Below, piece after piece: positions 26,311 through 34,049 of a stretch of DNA of 64,000 bases. The stretch spans positions 225,443 through 289,442 of the forward strand of contig NZ_LMNF01000003.1 of NCBI RefSeq assembly GCF_001422485.1. The letters are read 5' to 3'. This DNA comes from Agreia sp. Leaf283 (GTDB lineage Bacteria > Actinomycetota > Actinomycetes > Actinomycetales > Microbacteriaceae). How positions within the stretch are numbered: the stretch's first letter is position 1; every line of letters begins with the position of its first letter. The notes beneath the pieces were generated by a model that saw only the letters and a list, made by a program, of their open reading frames with translations, did not search any database and was not told the origin of the DNA. Both the position numbers and the translations under genes were made by a program.

Positions 26311-27443
26311 TTCCCGAGGCCGTGGCGCAGTTCGCGAGTCAGCGACGCGACCACGGCCTTGAGGCTGCCGCCGTTCGCCTCCGCCACGCGCAGCTGTCGC
26401 TGGTAGCTGGCGCCGTGCTCGAGAATGAGGTTCACCTGGGCGAGCTCGTCGACGCAGTCGAGCTGCTCGGCGATCGGCGCGAGTGTGACCAGCAGGTCTC
26501 GCACGTCGTCGGTGACCAATTTCTCGGCGCCATGCGCATCCACGATGATCTCGGCGTCGAGGCCGTAGCGCGCGGCGCGCCATTTGTTCTCGCGCACGTA
26601 CCAGGGCTGCAGTGTGGGCAGCGTCTCGCCCGCGTCGAGGCGCTGCGACATGTACTCGACCAGGCACTGGATGAGCGCGGCGACAGCGCCGATCTCCTCG
26701 GGGCTCGACAGCCCGTCGCAGGCGCGCATCTCGAGCGTTCCCCACTGGGGCGAGGGCCGGATGTCCCAGCGCACCTCGGTGTGGTCGTCGACGATGCCCG
26801 TGACCTTCATGTCGTCGACGTACGCCTCGTATTCGCTCCACTCGGCGAATTGGTAGGGCAGGCCTGCGGTCGGCAGCTGCTGGAACATGAGCGCCCTGTT
26901 CGAGGCGTAGCCCGTGTGTTCTCCGGCCCAGAACGGACTCGACGCCGACAGCGCCTGAAGATGCGGGTAGTAGTTCAGCAGTCCGCCGAGAAGGGGGAGC
27001 ACCTTGTCGCGACTCTCCACGCCGACGTGCACGTGGATGCCCCAGATCATCATGTTGCGACCCCACCACTGGGTGCGGTCGATGAGCTTGTGGTACCGCT
27101 CCTTGTCGGTGACCTGCTGATCGAACCACTGAGCGAAGGGATGCGTGCCCGCGCACATGAGCTCGACGTCGAGCGGATCTGTGATGGCCCGCACCTCGGC
27201 GAGCTGTCCCTGCAAGTCGTCGACGGCATCCGATACCCGCGTGTGCACGCCCGTGACGAGCTCCACGGTGTTGAGCAGCAGCTCCTCGGTGATGCGCGGA
27301 TGAGCGTCGCCGTCGGGGCCGCGAAGCGACTGGAGCACCTCGCCGGCCACGTTGACCAGATCGCCGGAACTCTGCTCGACGAGCGCGATCTCCCATTCGA
27401 TGCCGAGTGTCGAGCGTTCGGAATGGGCGAACGAGATCTCCAT
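26298..27443 (-). CDS. YbdK-type carboxylate-amine ligase (GCS2 family)
   Basis: 381 residues of the glutamate-cysteine ligase 2 / YbdK family, ATP-dependent ligases with weak gamma-glutamyl-cysteine activity; the natural substrate is unclear, and mycothiol-producing actinobacteria do not normally make glutathione. Landmarks: STLGIEWEIALVE (about 11-23), ITEELLLNTVELVTGVH, WGIHVHVGVES (about 131-141), LMFQQLPTAGLPYQ and LEMRACDG. The ATG at 27443 gives the family N-terminus. The last residues (GNPVP) and the TGA stop are encoded by a genomic repeat, so the C-terminus has been reshaped by it. Confidence 0.88.
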   Translation of the reverse strand: MEISFAHSERSTLGIEWEIALVEQSSGDLVNVAGEVLQSLRGPDGDAHPRITEELLLNTVELVTGVHTRVSDAVDDLQGQLAEVRAITDPLDVELMCAGTHPFAQWFDQQVTDKERYHKLIDRTQWWGRNMMIWGIHVHVGVESRDKVLPLLGGLLNYYPHLQALSASSPFWAGEHTGYASNRALMFQQLPTAGLPYQFAEWSEYEAYVDDMKVTGIVDDHTEVRWDIRPSPQWGTLEMRACDGLSSPEEIGAVAALIQCLVEYMSQRLDAGETLPTLQPWYVRENKWRAARYGLDAEIIVDAHGAEKLVTDDVRDLLVTLAPIAEQLDCVDELAQVNLILEHGASYQRQLRVAEANGGSLKAVVASLTRELRHGLGNPVP

Positions 27444-27690
27444 GAGCGGCTCCGATCGATATCAGCGGGTGGCCTCATCCTGACAGACTCGGCGGATCGG
27501 ACTCCTGAATTACGCGCGGGCGGCGAATATCTGACAGAATGATCTGTCGAGTCTGCCCGCCCGACCCTCTAATCAGGTTGCGGCAGAACCCTCGAGAACT
27601 TTTTACGCCGAGTGTGCACCCCACGCTCACGGCTGCCAGTTCACCCACATTTAGGCCCAGCAGGGCCGAGAGAAAAACCTAGGAAGAATT

Positions 27691-28125
27691 GTGGCTGTAA
27701 AGATCCGTCTGAAGCGCATGGGTAAGATCCGTGCACCGTACTACCGCATCGTCGTCGCCGACTCGCGCACCAAGCGCGATGGTCGTGTCATCGAGGAGAT
27801 CGGCCAGTACCACCCCACCGAGGAGCCGTCGGTCATCAAGATCGAGTCCGAGCGCGCCCTCTACTGGCTCGGCGTCGGCGCACAGCCGACCGAGCAGGTC
27901 GCCGCGCTCCTGAAGCTCACGGGCGACTGGGGCAAGTTCAAGGGCGACAAGGACGCGGTCTCCACCGTGCGCGTCGCAGAGCCCAAGGAGGCGTTCGTCG
28001 CCGACGAGAAGAAGAAGCCTGTTCTGAAGCCCAAGGCTGAGGTCAAGGTCGAGGCTCCTGCCCCCGCCGCCGAAGAGGCGCCGGCTGCCGACGAGGCTCC
28101 CGAGGCCGAAGCAGAGAAGGCCTAG
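27691..28125 (+). CDS. rpsP: 30S ribosomal protein S16
   Basis: S16 binds 16S rRNA early in 30S assembly. The domain is residues 1-85 ([25 protein letters not shown] after the initiator, [23 protein letters not shown]). The 60-residue tail is Lys/Ala/Glu/Pro-rich, a common actinobacterial extension. The GTG at 27691 follows AGGAAGAA. First gene of rpsP-khpA-rimM. The 247-bp leader (27444-27690) has one small GGCCC-AGCA-GGGCC hairpin at 27654-27667 but no clear promoter hexamers. Confidence 0.97.
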   Translation: MAVKIRLKRMGKIRAPYYRIVVADSRTKRDGRVIEEIGQYHPTEEPSVIKIESERALYWLGVGAQPTEQVAALLKLTGDWGKFKGDKDAVSTVRVAEPKEAFVADEKKKPVLKPKAEVKVEAPAPAAEEAPAADEAPEAEAEKA

Positions 28126-28127
28126 CC

Positions 28128-28364
28128 TTGCTCGCTCCTGCTCTCGAGCACCTGGTCAAGGGCATCGTCGACAAGCCTGCCGACGTGCATGTCATCGCGA
28201 AGAGCTCGCCGCGCGGCGAGGTCCTCGAGGTGCGTGTGCACCCCGACGACCTCGGTCGCGTGATCGGTCGTGCGGGTCGCACGGCCAAGGCTCTCCGCAC
28301 ACTCGTCGCCGCGCTGGCTGATGGCAAGCGCGTTCGTGTAGACGTGGTGGATACCGATTTCTAA
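28128..28364 (+). CDS. khpA: KH-domain RNA-binding protein KhpA
   Basis: A 78-residue single KH domain (GRVIGRAGRTAKALRTLV carries the GxxG loop) that, with KhpB in other bacteria, binds many RNAs and affects cell elongation. The family position between rpsP and rimM is conserved. Start is a TTG two bases after the rpsP stop, giving MLAPALEHLVKGIVDKP; no alternative ATG/GTG precedes the fold. Its last 8 bases overlap the proposed AUU start of rimM. Confidence 0.93.
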   Translation: MLAPALEHLVKGIVDKPADVHVIAKSSPRGEVLEVRVHPDDLGRVIGRAGRTAKALRTLVAALADGKRVRVDVVDTDF

Positions 28365-28974
28365 GAACGAGACGCAGCAACTTCGGGTTGGTCGTCTCCT
28401 GAAAGCCCACGGGCTCAAGGGAGCGATCAAGCTGGAGCTCTTCACCGACGACCCGGCACGACGCTTCGTGCCGGGCGCGGTGTTCACCCTCCAGGTTCCC
28501 ACCGGCTCGCCGTGGCACGGCAAGACCCTCGAGCTCATCGAGCTCAAGTGGTTCAACAGCCACGCCGTCGGCTTCTTCAAGGGCGTGCCCGACCGCACGG
28601 CCGCCGAGGGGCTGGTCAAGGCGATCCTCTGGATCGACCAGGACTCCGACGAGCAGTCGGCCGAGGAAGACGCCTGGTTCGACCACCAGCTCGTCGGCCT
28701 CGACGTCATCCGCGACGGCGAGAAGATCGGCGTCGTGCGCCAGGTCAACCACATGCCGGCGCAAGACCTGCTGGTCATCGAGCAGGCATCCGGCGAGGTG
28801 CTGGTTCCGTTCGTCAAGGCGATCGTTCCGGCGGTCGACATCACGGCGGGCACGATGACCATCACGCCGCCTCCGGGCCTCCTCGAAGAACTCCCGGAGT
28901 CCGACGACGACGAGGCTCCCACTGCGGAGCCCCCGGCCGAGGACACCCCGACCGAGAAAAGCCAGACCGAGTAG
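28357..28974 (+). CDS. rimM: Ribosome maturation factor RimM, apparent AUU start
   Basis: RimM assists 30S head assembly and binds S19. The N-terminal domain is seen only if translation begins upstream of every standard start codon: the reading frame gives QLRVGRLLKAHGLKGAIKLE and then TDDPARRFV, the family hallmark, whereas the first ATG/GTG/TTG in frame is the GTG at 28468, which would delete about 37 conserved residues. The frame is closed at 28339. The best candidate is ATT at 28357 (then SKNETQQLRV), eight bases inside khpA with GGTGG 6 nt upstream; ATA at 28351 is second. The PRC-barrel follows to about residue 175, then an acidic tail. A sequencing error is the alternative. Confidence 0.85.
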   Translation: MSKNETQQLRVGRLLKAHGLKGAIKLELFTDDPARRFVPGAVFTLQVPTGSPWHGKTLELIELKWFNSHAVGFFKGVPDRTAAEGLVKAILWIDQDSDEQSAEEDAWFDHQLVGLDVIRDGEKIGVVRQVNHMPAQDLLVIEQASGEVLVPFVKAIVPAVDITAGTMTITPPPGLLEELPESDDDEAPTAEPPAEDTPTEKSQTE

Positions 28975-28988
28975 ACGCTTCACCCGTC

Positions 28989-29053
28989 AAACGGGAGGAG
29001 ATCCGGTAGACCGACGCGAATAGAGCGTCGGATTGCCGAATCTCCTCCCGTTT
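28989..29053. repeat. Nested inverted repeat, left flank of DUF559 gene
   Basis: Outer arms AAACGGGAGGAGAT (28989-29002) and ATCTCCTCCCGTTT (29040-29053) pair perfectly over 14 bp. The 37-bp interior holds a second perfect stem, CCGACGC (29011-29017) and GCGTCGG (29025-29031), around a 7-nt loop. A related element lies on the other side of the DUF559 gene. It could also end the rimM transcript, but there is no T-run. Confidence 0.85.
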
Positions 29054-29064
29054 CCGGTTAACCC

Positions 29065-29073
29065 TTGTCCACA
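29065..29073 (+). other. DnaA-box-like 9-mer TTGTCCACA
   Basis: Exact match to the high-GC actinobacterial DnaA box consensus, as a single copy in the leader of the DUF559 gene. The overlapping GTCCACAGAT (29067-29076) recurs inverted as ATCTGTGGAC at 29984-29993 near the gene's end. Confidence 0.35.
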
Positions 29074-29124
29074 GATCGTCCCGTCCTCGGTTTCGCAGCC
29101 CGGGCGCAGGGCATCCTTCTGGCT

Positions 29125-30030
29125 ATGACCAGCTTCAGCCTCCTCCTCGGACCAGACGGTGTCGCATCCATTCGGTCCATCGAGCAGAGGGGCGTGCCCC
29201 GTGCGAGGGTCCTGCGCGCGATCCAATCCGGCGAAGTTCGACGTATCCGAAACGGGTGGGTAGCGCGCCAGGGAGCTGCCGAAGACGCGGTGCAGGCCGT
29301 TAGAGTCGGTGGTTCACTCAGCTGCTTGTCCGTGCTGAGGCGCCGAGGGATCTGGTGCGACGATGACCACCTGCTTCACGTGCGAGTCGGGCGACACGCA
29401 GGCCACTTGTCGGCGCCCCACGATCGCGCGGTCGAACTGCGGCGTCCCGAGGCCCACGGCATCCGCTTGCACCGTGATCGGGGCGCTTCGCTCCCGAACA
29501 GGGCTGTTGATCCCATGCCGATCGTGCTGGCGCACGTCTTCCGATGCCAGCCGCGAGAGAATGTGATCGTCTCTGTGGACTCGGCGCTTCGGGGCGGGCA
29601 CATTCTTCTTCCCGAACTGCGCGACGTCGTCGCACAATTGCCCGCGAGGTACCGTCCGTACCTCGATCTTGTCGACATGTCGGCGGAGTCGGGGCTCGAG
29701 ACGAAGGCACGGCTCCGGCTCCGAACACTGGGTATTCCGTATCGAGCGCAGGTGCGGATCTCGCGAGTGGGACACGTGGATCTCCTCATCGGCGAGCGCC
29801 TCGTGCTCGAGCTCGACGGGGAGGCGTGGCATTCTGGGCCGCTCGCGTATGCGGAGGACCGTCGGCGGGATCTCGAGTTGATGCGTCAGGGATTCATCGT
29901 GATGAGGCTGAGCTTTTCGCAGGTGATGGGTGAGTGGGCATCGGTGGAGTCCGTCATTCGAGCGCTTGTCTCGCGGCGGGAGCATCTGTGGACTTCGCGA
30001 CACCGCCGTGACGGCTTGGATCGACGGTGA
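29125..30030 (+). CDS. AbiEi-like wHTH plus DUF559 (Vsr-like) endonuclease-fold protein
   Basis: From ATG 29125, 301 residues. Residues 10-50 resemble the winged-helix of AbiEi-type antitoxins (VASIRSIEQRGVPRARVLRAIQSGEVRRIRNGWVA). The C-terminus (about 195-285) is a DUF559/PD-(D/E)xK domain: SGLETKARLRLRTLGI, VGHVDLLI, LVLELDGEAWH and RRDLELMRQGFIVMRLSF, with acidic residues as in Vsr-like nucleases. Role unknown; such genes are common singletons in Microbacteriaceae. It splits the usual rimM-trmD pair and is bracketed by two related nested hairpins; its stop codon shares a base with the right one. A TTG at 29065 is a possible earlier start. No AbiEii toxin partner is present. Confidence 0.82.
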   Translation: MTSFSLLLGPDGVASIRSIEQRGVPRARVLRAIQSGEVRRIRNGWVARQGAAEDAVQAVRVGGSLSCLSVLRRRGIWCDDDHLLHVRVGRHAGHLSAPHDRAVELRRPEAHGIRLHRDRGASLPNRAVDPMPIVLAHVFRCQPRENVIVSVDSALRGGHILLPELRDVVAQLPARYRPYLDLVDMSAESGLETKARLRLRTLGIPYRAQVRISRVGHVDLLIGERLVLELDGEAWHSGPLAYAEDRRRDLELMRQGFIVMRLSFSQVMGEWASVESVIRALVSRREHLWTSRHRRDGLDRR

Positions 30031-30095
30031 AACGGGAGGAGATTTAGCAGACCGTCCTAAATAGGAGGTCGATTTCGCGTAACTCCTCCGCTTTT
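30030..30095. repeat. Nested inverted repeat, right flank of DUF559 gene
   Basis: Begins with the same 14-mer AAACGGGAGGAGAT (30030-30043) and ends with a decayed complementary arm AACTCCTCCGCTTTT (30081-30095). The inner stem is GACC-GT-CCT (30050-30058) with AGG-A-GGTC (30063-30070) around AAAT. The sequence between the arms differs from the left copy, yet an inner stem is kept, and shared blocks (GAGAT, AGACCG, GTCG, CTCCTCC) align in the same orientation. Confidence 0.8.
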
Positions 30096-30135
30096 CGTTG
30101 CCGCTCGACGGCAACCCGGGGCAGGCCAGCGCAGC

Positions 30136-30141
30136 TAGGCT
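30136..30141 (+). promoter_or_regulatory. -10 element TAGGCT of trmD
   Basis: TAGGCT, 6 nt, ATG at 30148: trmD has its own leaderless promoter instead of depending on rimM transcription. Confidence 0.65.
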
Positions 30142-30147
30142 TTCAGG

Positions 30148-30879
30148 ATGCGTATCGACATCGTCTCGATCTTTCCGAGCTTCTTCGACGCGCTCGACAT
30201 CTCGCTGCTCGGCAAGGCGCGCCAGTCCGGTCTCATCGAGCTCGGCGTGCACGACCTGCGCGACCACACCCACGACAGGCACCGCAAGGTCGACGACACT
30301 CCCTTCGGCGGTGGCGCCGGCATGGTCATGAAGCCCGAGCCGTGGGGCGACGCGCTCGACACGATCCTCGATGCCGCACCCGAGGCATCCGGCCGGCCTC
30401 TCGTCATCTTCCCCTCGCCGGCCGGCGAGGTGTTCACGCAGGCCATGGCGCGCGAGCTGTCGACGCGAGAGCACCTGGTGTTCGGATGCGGTCGGTACGA
30501 AGGCATAGACCAGAGGGTCTTCGACGAGACGGCCGAGCGCGCCGAGGTACGCCTCGTGAGCCTGGGCGACTACGTGCTGAACGGCGGCGAGGTGGCCGTC
30601 ATGGCGATGATCGAGGCGATCGGGAGACTCATCCCCGGGGTGGTCGGCAACCCCGAGAGCCTCGTCGAGGAGTCGCACGAAGACGGACTCCTGGAGTATC
30701 CGAGCTACACGAAGCCCGCCGAGTGGCGCGGCCGCGAAGTGCCGCCGGTGCTGCTGAGCGGCAACCACCGCCTCATCGCAGAATGGCGCCGCGAGCAGCA
30801 GCTCGAGCGCACGGCGCGTGTGCGCCCCGACCTGCTACGCGTGCACGATCACCCAGACGGCGACGCAGGGCTCGCCTGA
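30148..30879 (+). CDS. trmD: tRNA (guanine-N1)-methyltransferase TrmD
   Basis: TrmD methylates G37 of tRNAs reading CNN codons, preventing +1 frameshifting. The 243-residue protein carries the SPOUT-family knot: [14 protein letters not shown] (about 110-124), [15 protein letters not shown] (about 133-148) and [16 protein letters not shown], and the C-terminal domain with [21 protein letters not shown]. The start follows from the promoter 6 nt upstream. Its 3' end overlaps the convergent XRE-cupin gene by 45 bp. Confidence 0.97.
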   Translation: MRIDIVSIFPSFFDALDISLLGKARQSGLIELGVHDLRDHTHDRHRKVDDTPFGGGAGMVMKPEPWGDALDTILDAAPEASGRPLVIFPSPAGEVFTQAMARELSTREHLVFGCGRYEGIDQRVFDETAERAEVRLVSLGDYVLNGGEVAVMAMIEAIGRLIPGVVGNPESLVEESHEDGLLEYPSYTKPAEWRGREVPPVLLSGNHRLIAEWRREQQLERTARVRPDLLRVHDHPDGDAGLA

Positions 30880-31497
30880 TCGGTTGCTCAGGCGGTGCGG
30901 CCTCGTCGCGGGAAACGTGATCGAGTCGCCTGCCGAGAGGGTGACGTGCTCGCCCTCGAACGTGATCGTGAGAGTGCCAGAGGTGATGCTGCCGATCTCG
31001 AAACCGTCGTGCCGGATGAGGTCGCCGTGGGCGCTGCCGGTCGAGCCCGCAGGGTAGGTGGACTCGAAGATCTCGAGGCCGGGAACCGGGCCGGGGGAGA
31101 GTCGGCGGTAGACCACGCCCGATTCGAGATTCATGTCGGGTGTGCGGCCGGCACGCGAGATGACATAGCCGTCGCGCTCGACGGGGTCGTCGGCGAGGCC
31201 GGCGAGCCTGTCGCCGAGGGTGTCGGCGGGCGCGGTGGATGCCGACGAGTCGGCCCCCGGAGCCTCGAACGCGGCCGATAGGGGCACACCCAACGCGGTC
31301 ACGATCGCGATGAGGCGGTTGACCGAGGGCACCATCACGCCTGTCTCGATCTGGGAGACGGCGCTCGGCGAGATGTCGAGCGAGCGGGCGAGCGCCCGAA
31401 GCGACAGTCCTGACTGGGTGCGCAGTTCGCGAAGGCGTCGACCGAGCGACTCGTTGGCGCTGAGAGCGCCGTCATCCGACTCGAGCGCGTTCTCCAC
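30835..31497 (-). CDS. XRE-family regulator with C-terminal cupin domain
   Basis: A 220-residue regulator. The HTH (about 17-72) reads [36 protein letters not shown]. The cupin domain (about 140-218) has [27 protein letters not shown] and [10 protein letters not shown], so it likely senses a small ligand. It is divergent from the NCS1 permease across a 185-bp control region with a palindrome and probably regulates the permease-racemase unit. Its last 45 bp are antisense to the trmD end, so both genes share sequence in the tail. Confidence 0.9.
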   Translation of the reverse strand: MENALESDDGALSANESLGRRLRELRTQSGLSLRALARSLDISPSAVSQIETGVMVPSVNRLIAIVTALGVPLSAAFEAPGADSSASTAPADTLGDRLAGLADDPVERDGYVISRAGRTPDMNLESGVVYRRLSPGPVPGLEIFESTYPAGSTGSAHGDLIRHDGFEIGSITSGTLTITFEGEHVTLSAGDSITFPATRPHRLSNRSGEPCVAVWVIVHA

Positions 31498-31513
31498 CCG
31501 TCAATTGTCACAT

Positions 31514-31526
31514 GCCTGTAACAGGC
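31514..31526. promoter_or_regulatory. Palindrome GCCTGT-A-ACAGGC in XRE/NCS1 divergent region
   Basis: A perfect 6-bp inverted repeat with a 1-bp centre, 17 bp upstream of the XRE-cupin start. Likely operator for the XRE-cupin protein. Confidence 0.45.
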
Positions 31527-31561
31527 GCGAAATCGCAGGCGGGGTGTTAAGCAATAGCTTT

Positions 31562-31663
31562 ATGAGCACTGACGGAGCCCCTGGGGAGCTGCCGGATAGG
31601 GAACGTGTTCCGACTACGACGGTGCGCCGACCACCACCCTCCACATACCTGTCGCATCACTGA
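31562..31663 (+). CDS. Possible 33-residue leader ORF upstream of the NCS1 permease gene
   Basis: ATG at 31562 to TGA at 31663 encodes MSTDGAPGELPDRER followed by VPTTTVRRPPPSTYLSHH. It has no ribosome binding site, but TAGCTT lies just before the ATG. The RRPPPS stretch is a polyproline type that slows ribosomes. It stops 19 bp before the permease start, which is suitable for translational attenuation. Equally it may be a chance open frame in the 5' leader. Confidence 0.3.
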   Translation: MSTDGAPGELPDRERVPTTTVRRPPPSTYLSHH

Positions 31664-31682
31664 TGAGAAACCGGAGAATTCC

Positions 31683-33233
31683 ATGACCGAGGTCATCCAT
31701 CCCCACGGGGAGAAGCCCGGCGACGTGCTCGAAGCCGCAGGACTGCCCACGGGCAGCGGCGTCGTCGAGCCGTTCCACGACCCGCGCCTCAGCAATGAGG
31801 ATCTCGCGCCCCTCAAGAAGCAGACCTGGAGCGCCTACAACTTCTTCGCCTTCTGGATGTCCGACGTGCACAGCGTCGGCGGATACGTCACGGCCGGCAG
31901 CCTGTTCGCCCTGGGGCTCGCGAGCTGGCAGGTGCTGATCGCCCTGCTCGTCGGCATCACGATCGTCTACTTCCTCTGCAACCTCGTCGCGAAACCCAGC
32001 CAGCAGTCCGGCGTTCCCTACCCGGTGATCTCGCGAACGGTCTTCGGAGTGCTCGGGGCCAACATCCCCGCGATCATCCGCGGCCTGATCGCGGTGGCCT
32101 GGTACGGCATCCAGACCTACCTCGCCTCGGCGGCGCTCGTGGTCGTGGCGCTCAAGCTGTGGCCCGATCTGGCGGGCATTGCGGATGCCGACACCGTCGG
32201 TTTCGCAGGTCTGTCGCTGCTCGGCTGGATCGCCTTCCTGATCCTCTGGGTCGCGCAGGCCTTCGTCTTCTGGCGCGGAATGGAGTCGATCCGCAAGTTC
32301 ATCGACTTCTGCGGACCTGCCGTCTACGTCGTGATGATCATCCTCGCGATCTACCTCGTCTCGCAGGCGGGCTGGGAGAACATCGACCTCAACCTCGGCT
32401 CGGTGCAGTTCGAGGGCTGGGACGCCGTTCCTGTCATGCTCGGCGCCATCGCCCTGGTCGTCTCGTACTTCTCTGGCCCGATGCTGAACTTCGGCGACTT
32501 CTCGCGCTACGGCAAGTCGTTCAAGGCGGTCAAGCGCGGCAACCTGCTCGGGCTTCCGCTCAACTTCCTCGTCTTCTCGATCCTCGTCGTGATCTGCGCG
32601 GCGGCCACGGTTCCGGTGTTCGGCGAGCTCATCACCGACCCCATCGAGACGGTCGCCCGCATCGACAACGTCTACGCGATCATCCTCGGCGCCCTGACCT
32701 TCGCGATCGCGACCGTGGGAATCAACATCGTGGCGAACTTCGTGTCACCCGCGTTCGACTTCTCGAACGTGGCACCGCAGAAGATCTCGTGGCGCATGGG
32801 CGGCATGATCGCCGCTGTCGGAAGCGTGCTGATCACCCCGTGGAACCTCTACTCCAGCCCGGAGATCATCCACTACACGCTCGACACGCTGGGTGCGTTC
32901 ATCGGCCCGCTGTTCGGAGTGCTGATCTGCGACTTCTATATCGTGCGCAAGCAGACGGTCTACGTCGACGACCTCTACACGATGAGCGAGAAGGGTCGTT
33001 ACTGGTACAAGAAGGGCTTCAACCCGAACGCGATCATCGCGACCGCCGTCGGCGCCGCGCTCGCGGCCAGTACGGTCTTCATCCCCGCGCTTCAGGGCGC
33101 GGCGTCGTACGCATGGTTCATCGGCTGCGGGATCGCCCTTGTCGTCTACTGGATCGCCGAGAAGGTCAGCCCGCAGGCGGCGCGCAGCATGCAGGCCGCC
33201 GAGGAGCACGAGACCGCGTCGGTCATCCAGTAG
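31683..33233 (+). CDS. NCS1-family nucleobase/allantoin/hydantoin cation symporter
   Basis: 516 residues with about twelve membrane helices. The NCS1 fold is supported by LSNEDLAPLKKQTWSAYNFFAFWMSD (about 40-65), NLVAKPSQQSGVPYPVISRTVFG (about 98-120) and FWRGMESIRKFIDFCGP, with the tail YIVRKQTVYVDDLY typical of PucI/Mhp1 relatives. It imports purine-derived or hydantoin-type compounds with Na+ or H+. The ATG at 31683 has GGAGAA upstream. With the downstream hydantoin-type racemase it forms a small scavenging unit; no hydantoinase or carbamoylase is present. Regulation by the divergent XRE-cupin protein is likely. Confidence 0.9.
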   Translation: MTEVIHPHGEKPGDVLEAAGLPTGSGVVEPFHDPRLSNEDLAPLKKQTWSAYNFFAFWMSDVHSVGGYVTAGSLFALGLASWQVLIALLVGITIVYFLCNLVAKPSQQSGVPYPVISRTVFGVLGANIPAIIRGLIAVAWYGIQTYLASAALVVVALKLWPDLAGIADADTVGFAGLSLLGWIAFLILWVAQAFVFWRGMESIRKFIDFCGPAVYVVMIILAIYLVSQAGWENIDLNLGSVQFEGWDAVPVMLGAIALVVSYFSGPMLNFGDFSRYGKSFKAVKRGNLLGLPLNFLVFSILVVICAAATVPVFGELITDPIETVARIDNVYAIILGALTFAIATVGINIVANFVSPAFDFSNVAPQKISWRMGGMIAAVGSVLITPWNLYSSPEIIHYTLDTLGAFIGPLFGVLICDFYIVRKQTVYVDDLYTMSEKGRYWYKKGFNPNAIIATAVGAALAASTVFIPALQGAASYAWFIGCGIALVVYWIAEKVSPQAARSMQAAEEHETASVIQ

Positions 33234-33274
33234 CAGTCCACCGCTCCACCGCTCCACCGAACGGACACGCCCTC

Positions 33275-34015
33275 GTGCACATCACCGTGATCAACCCGAA
33301 CACCACCCGGGCCATGACCGAGATGATCGGATCATGCGCCCGGGGGGTGGCCGCACCCGGCACCCGGATCGCCGCCGTGAACCCGCCCATGGGGCCGGCG
33401 TCGATCGAAAGCCACTACGACGAAGCGCTCTCGGTGCCCGGCCTGCTCCACGAGATCGCGGCCGCCGAGAGCGAGGGCTCCGACGGCTACGTCATCGCCT
33501 GCTTCGGCGATCCGGGGCTGGATGCCGCTCGCGAGCTCGCGGGCGGCCCGGTCGTGGGCATCGCGGAGGCGGCGATGCACGCGGCCACCCTGGTGGGCCG
33601 CAGTTTCAGCATCGTCACGTCGCTGTCGCGCACGGTCGGTCGTGCGCAGGATCTCGTGAAGCACTACGGATTCGCCGACCGCTGCGTGGGCGTCTACGCC
33701 TGCGACATCCCGGTGCTCGCCCTCGACGACCCGTCGAGCGAGGCGGCCCAGGTGATCATCGACCTGTGCAGGGAGACGATCGAGCGCGACAAGTGCGATT
33801 CGATCGTGCTGGGCTGCGCGGGCATGGCCGAGCTCTGCAGCTATATCTCGGCGCAGGTCGGCGTTCCCGTCATCGACGGGGTGAGCGCCGCGACCAAGCT
33901 CGTGGAGTCGCTCGTGACCCTCGGCTACACCACGTCGAGGCGCGACGAATTCGCGCGGCCCCTGCCGAAGGCGTACGTCGGAGAGCTGGCCGCGTTCGAG
34001 CTCGCCGCCTCATAG
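33275..34015 (+). CDS. Hydantoin racemase / Asp-Glu racemase superfamily protein
   Basis: 246 residues of the hydantoin-racemase (HyuE/DCG1) branch. It starts ITVINPNTTRAMTEMIG and contains two active-site cysteines in the usual places: IACFGDPGLDAAREL (about residue 73) and LGCAGMAELCSYIS (about 181). It would interconvert 5-substituted hydantoin or allantoin enantiomers. The GTG at 33275 is 42 bp after the permease stop and is the first start giving the family N-terminus. The function agrees with the neighbouring NCS1 permease; the exact substrate is not determined. Confidence 0.88.
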   Translation: MHITVINPNTTRAMTEMIGSCARGVAAPGTRIAAVNPPMGPASIESHYDEALSVPGLLHEIAAAESEGSDGYVIACFGDPGLDAARELAGGPVVGIAEAAMHAATLVGRSFSIVTSLSRTVGRAQDLVKHYGFADRCVGVYACDIPVLALDDPSSEAAQVIIDLCRETIERDKCDSIVLGCAGMAELCSYISAQVGVPVIDGVSAATKLVESLVTLGYTTSRRDEFARPLPKAYVGELAAFELAAS

Positions 34016-34049
34016 ACCAGTCCTGAACCGGTCCCGAATCAGCCCCGGA

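Noticed and set aside
28989-29053. Ordinary rho-independent terminator of rimM
   Set aside because: A 37-nt interior with its own stem, no T-run, and a related copy on the far side of the next gene do not fit a simple terminator, though termination activity is not excluded.
29125-30030. Complete AbiE toxin-antitoxin system
   Set aside because: Only an AbiEi-like N-terminus is present; no AbiEii nucleotidyltransferase is adjacent, and the C-terminus is DUF559.
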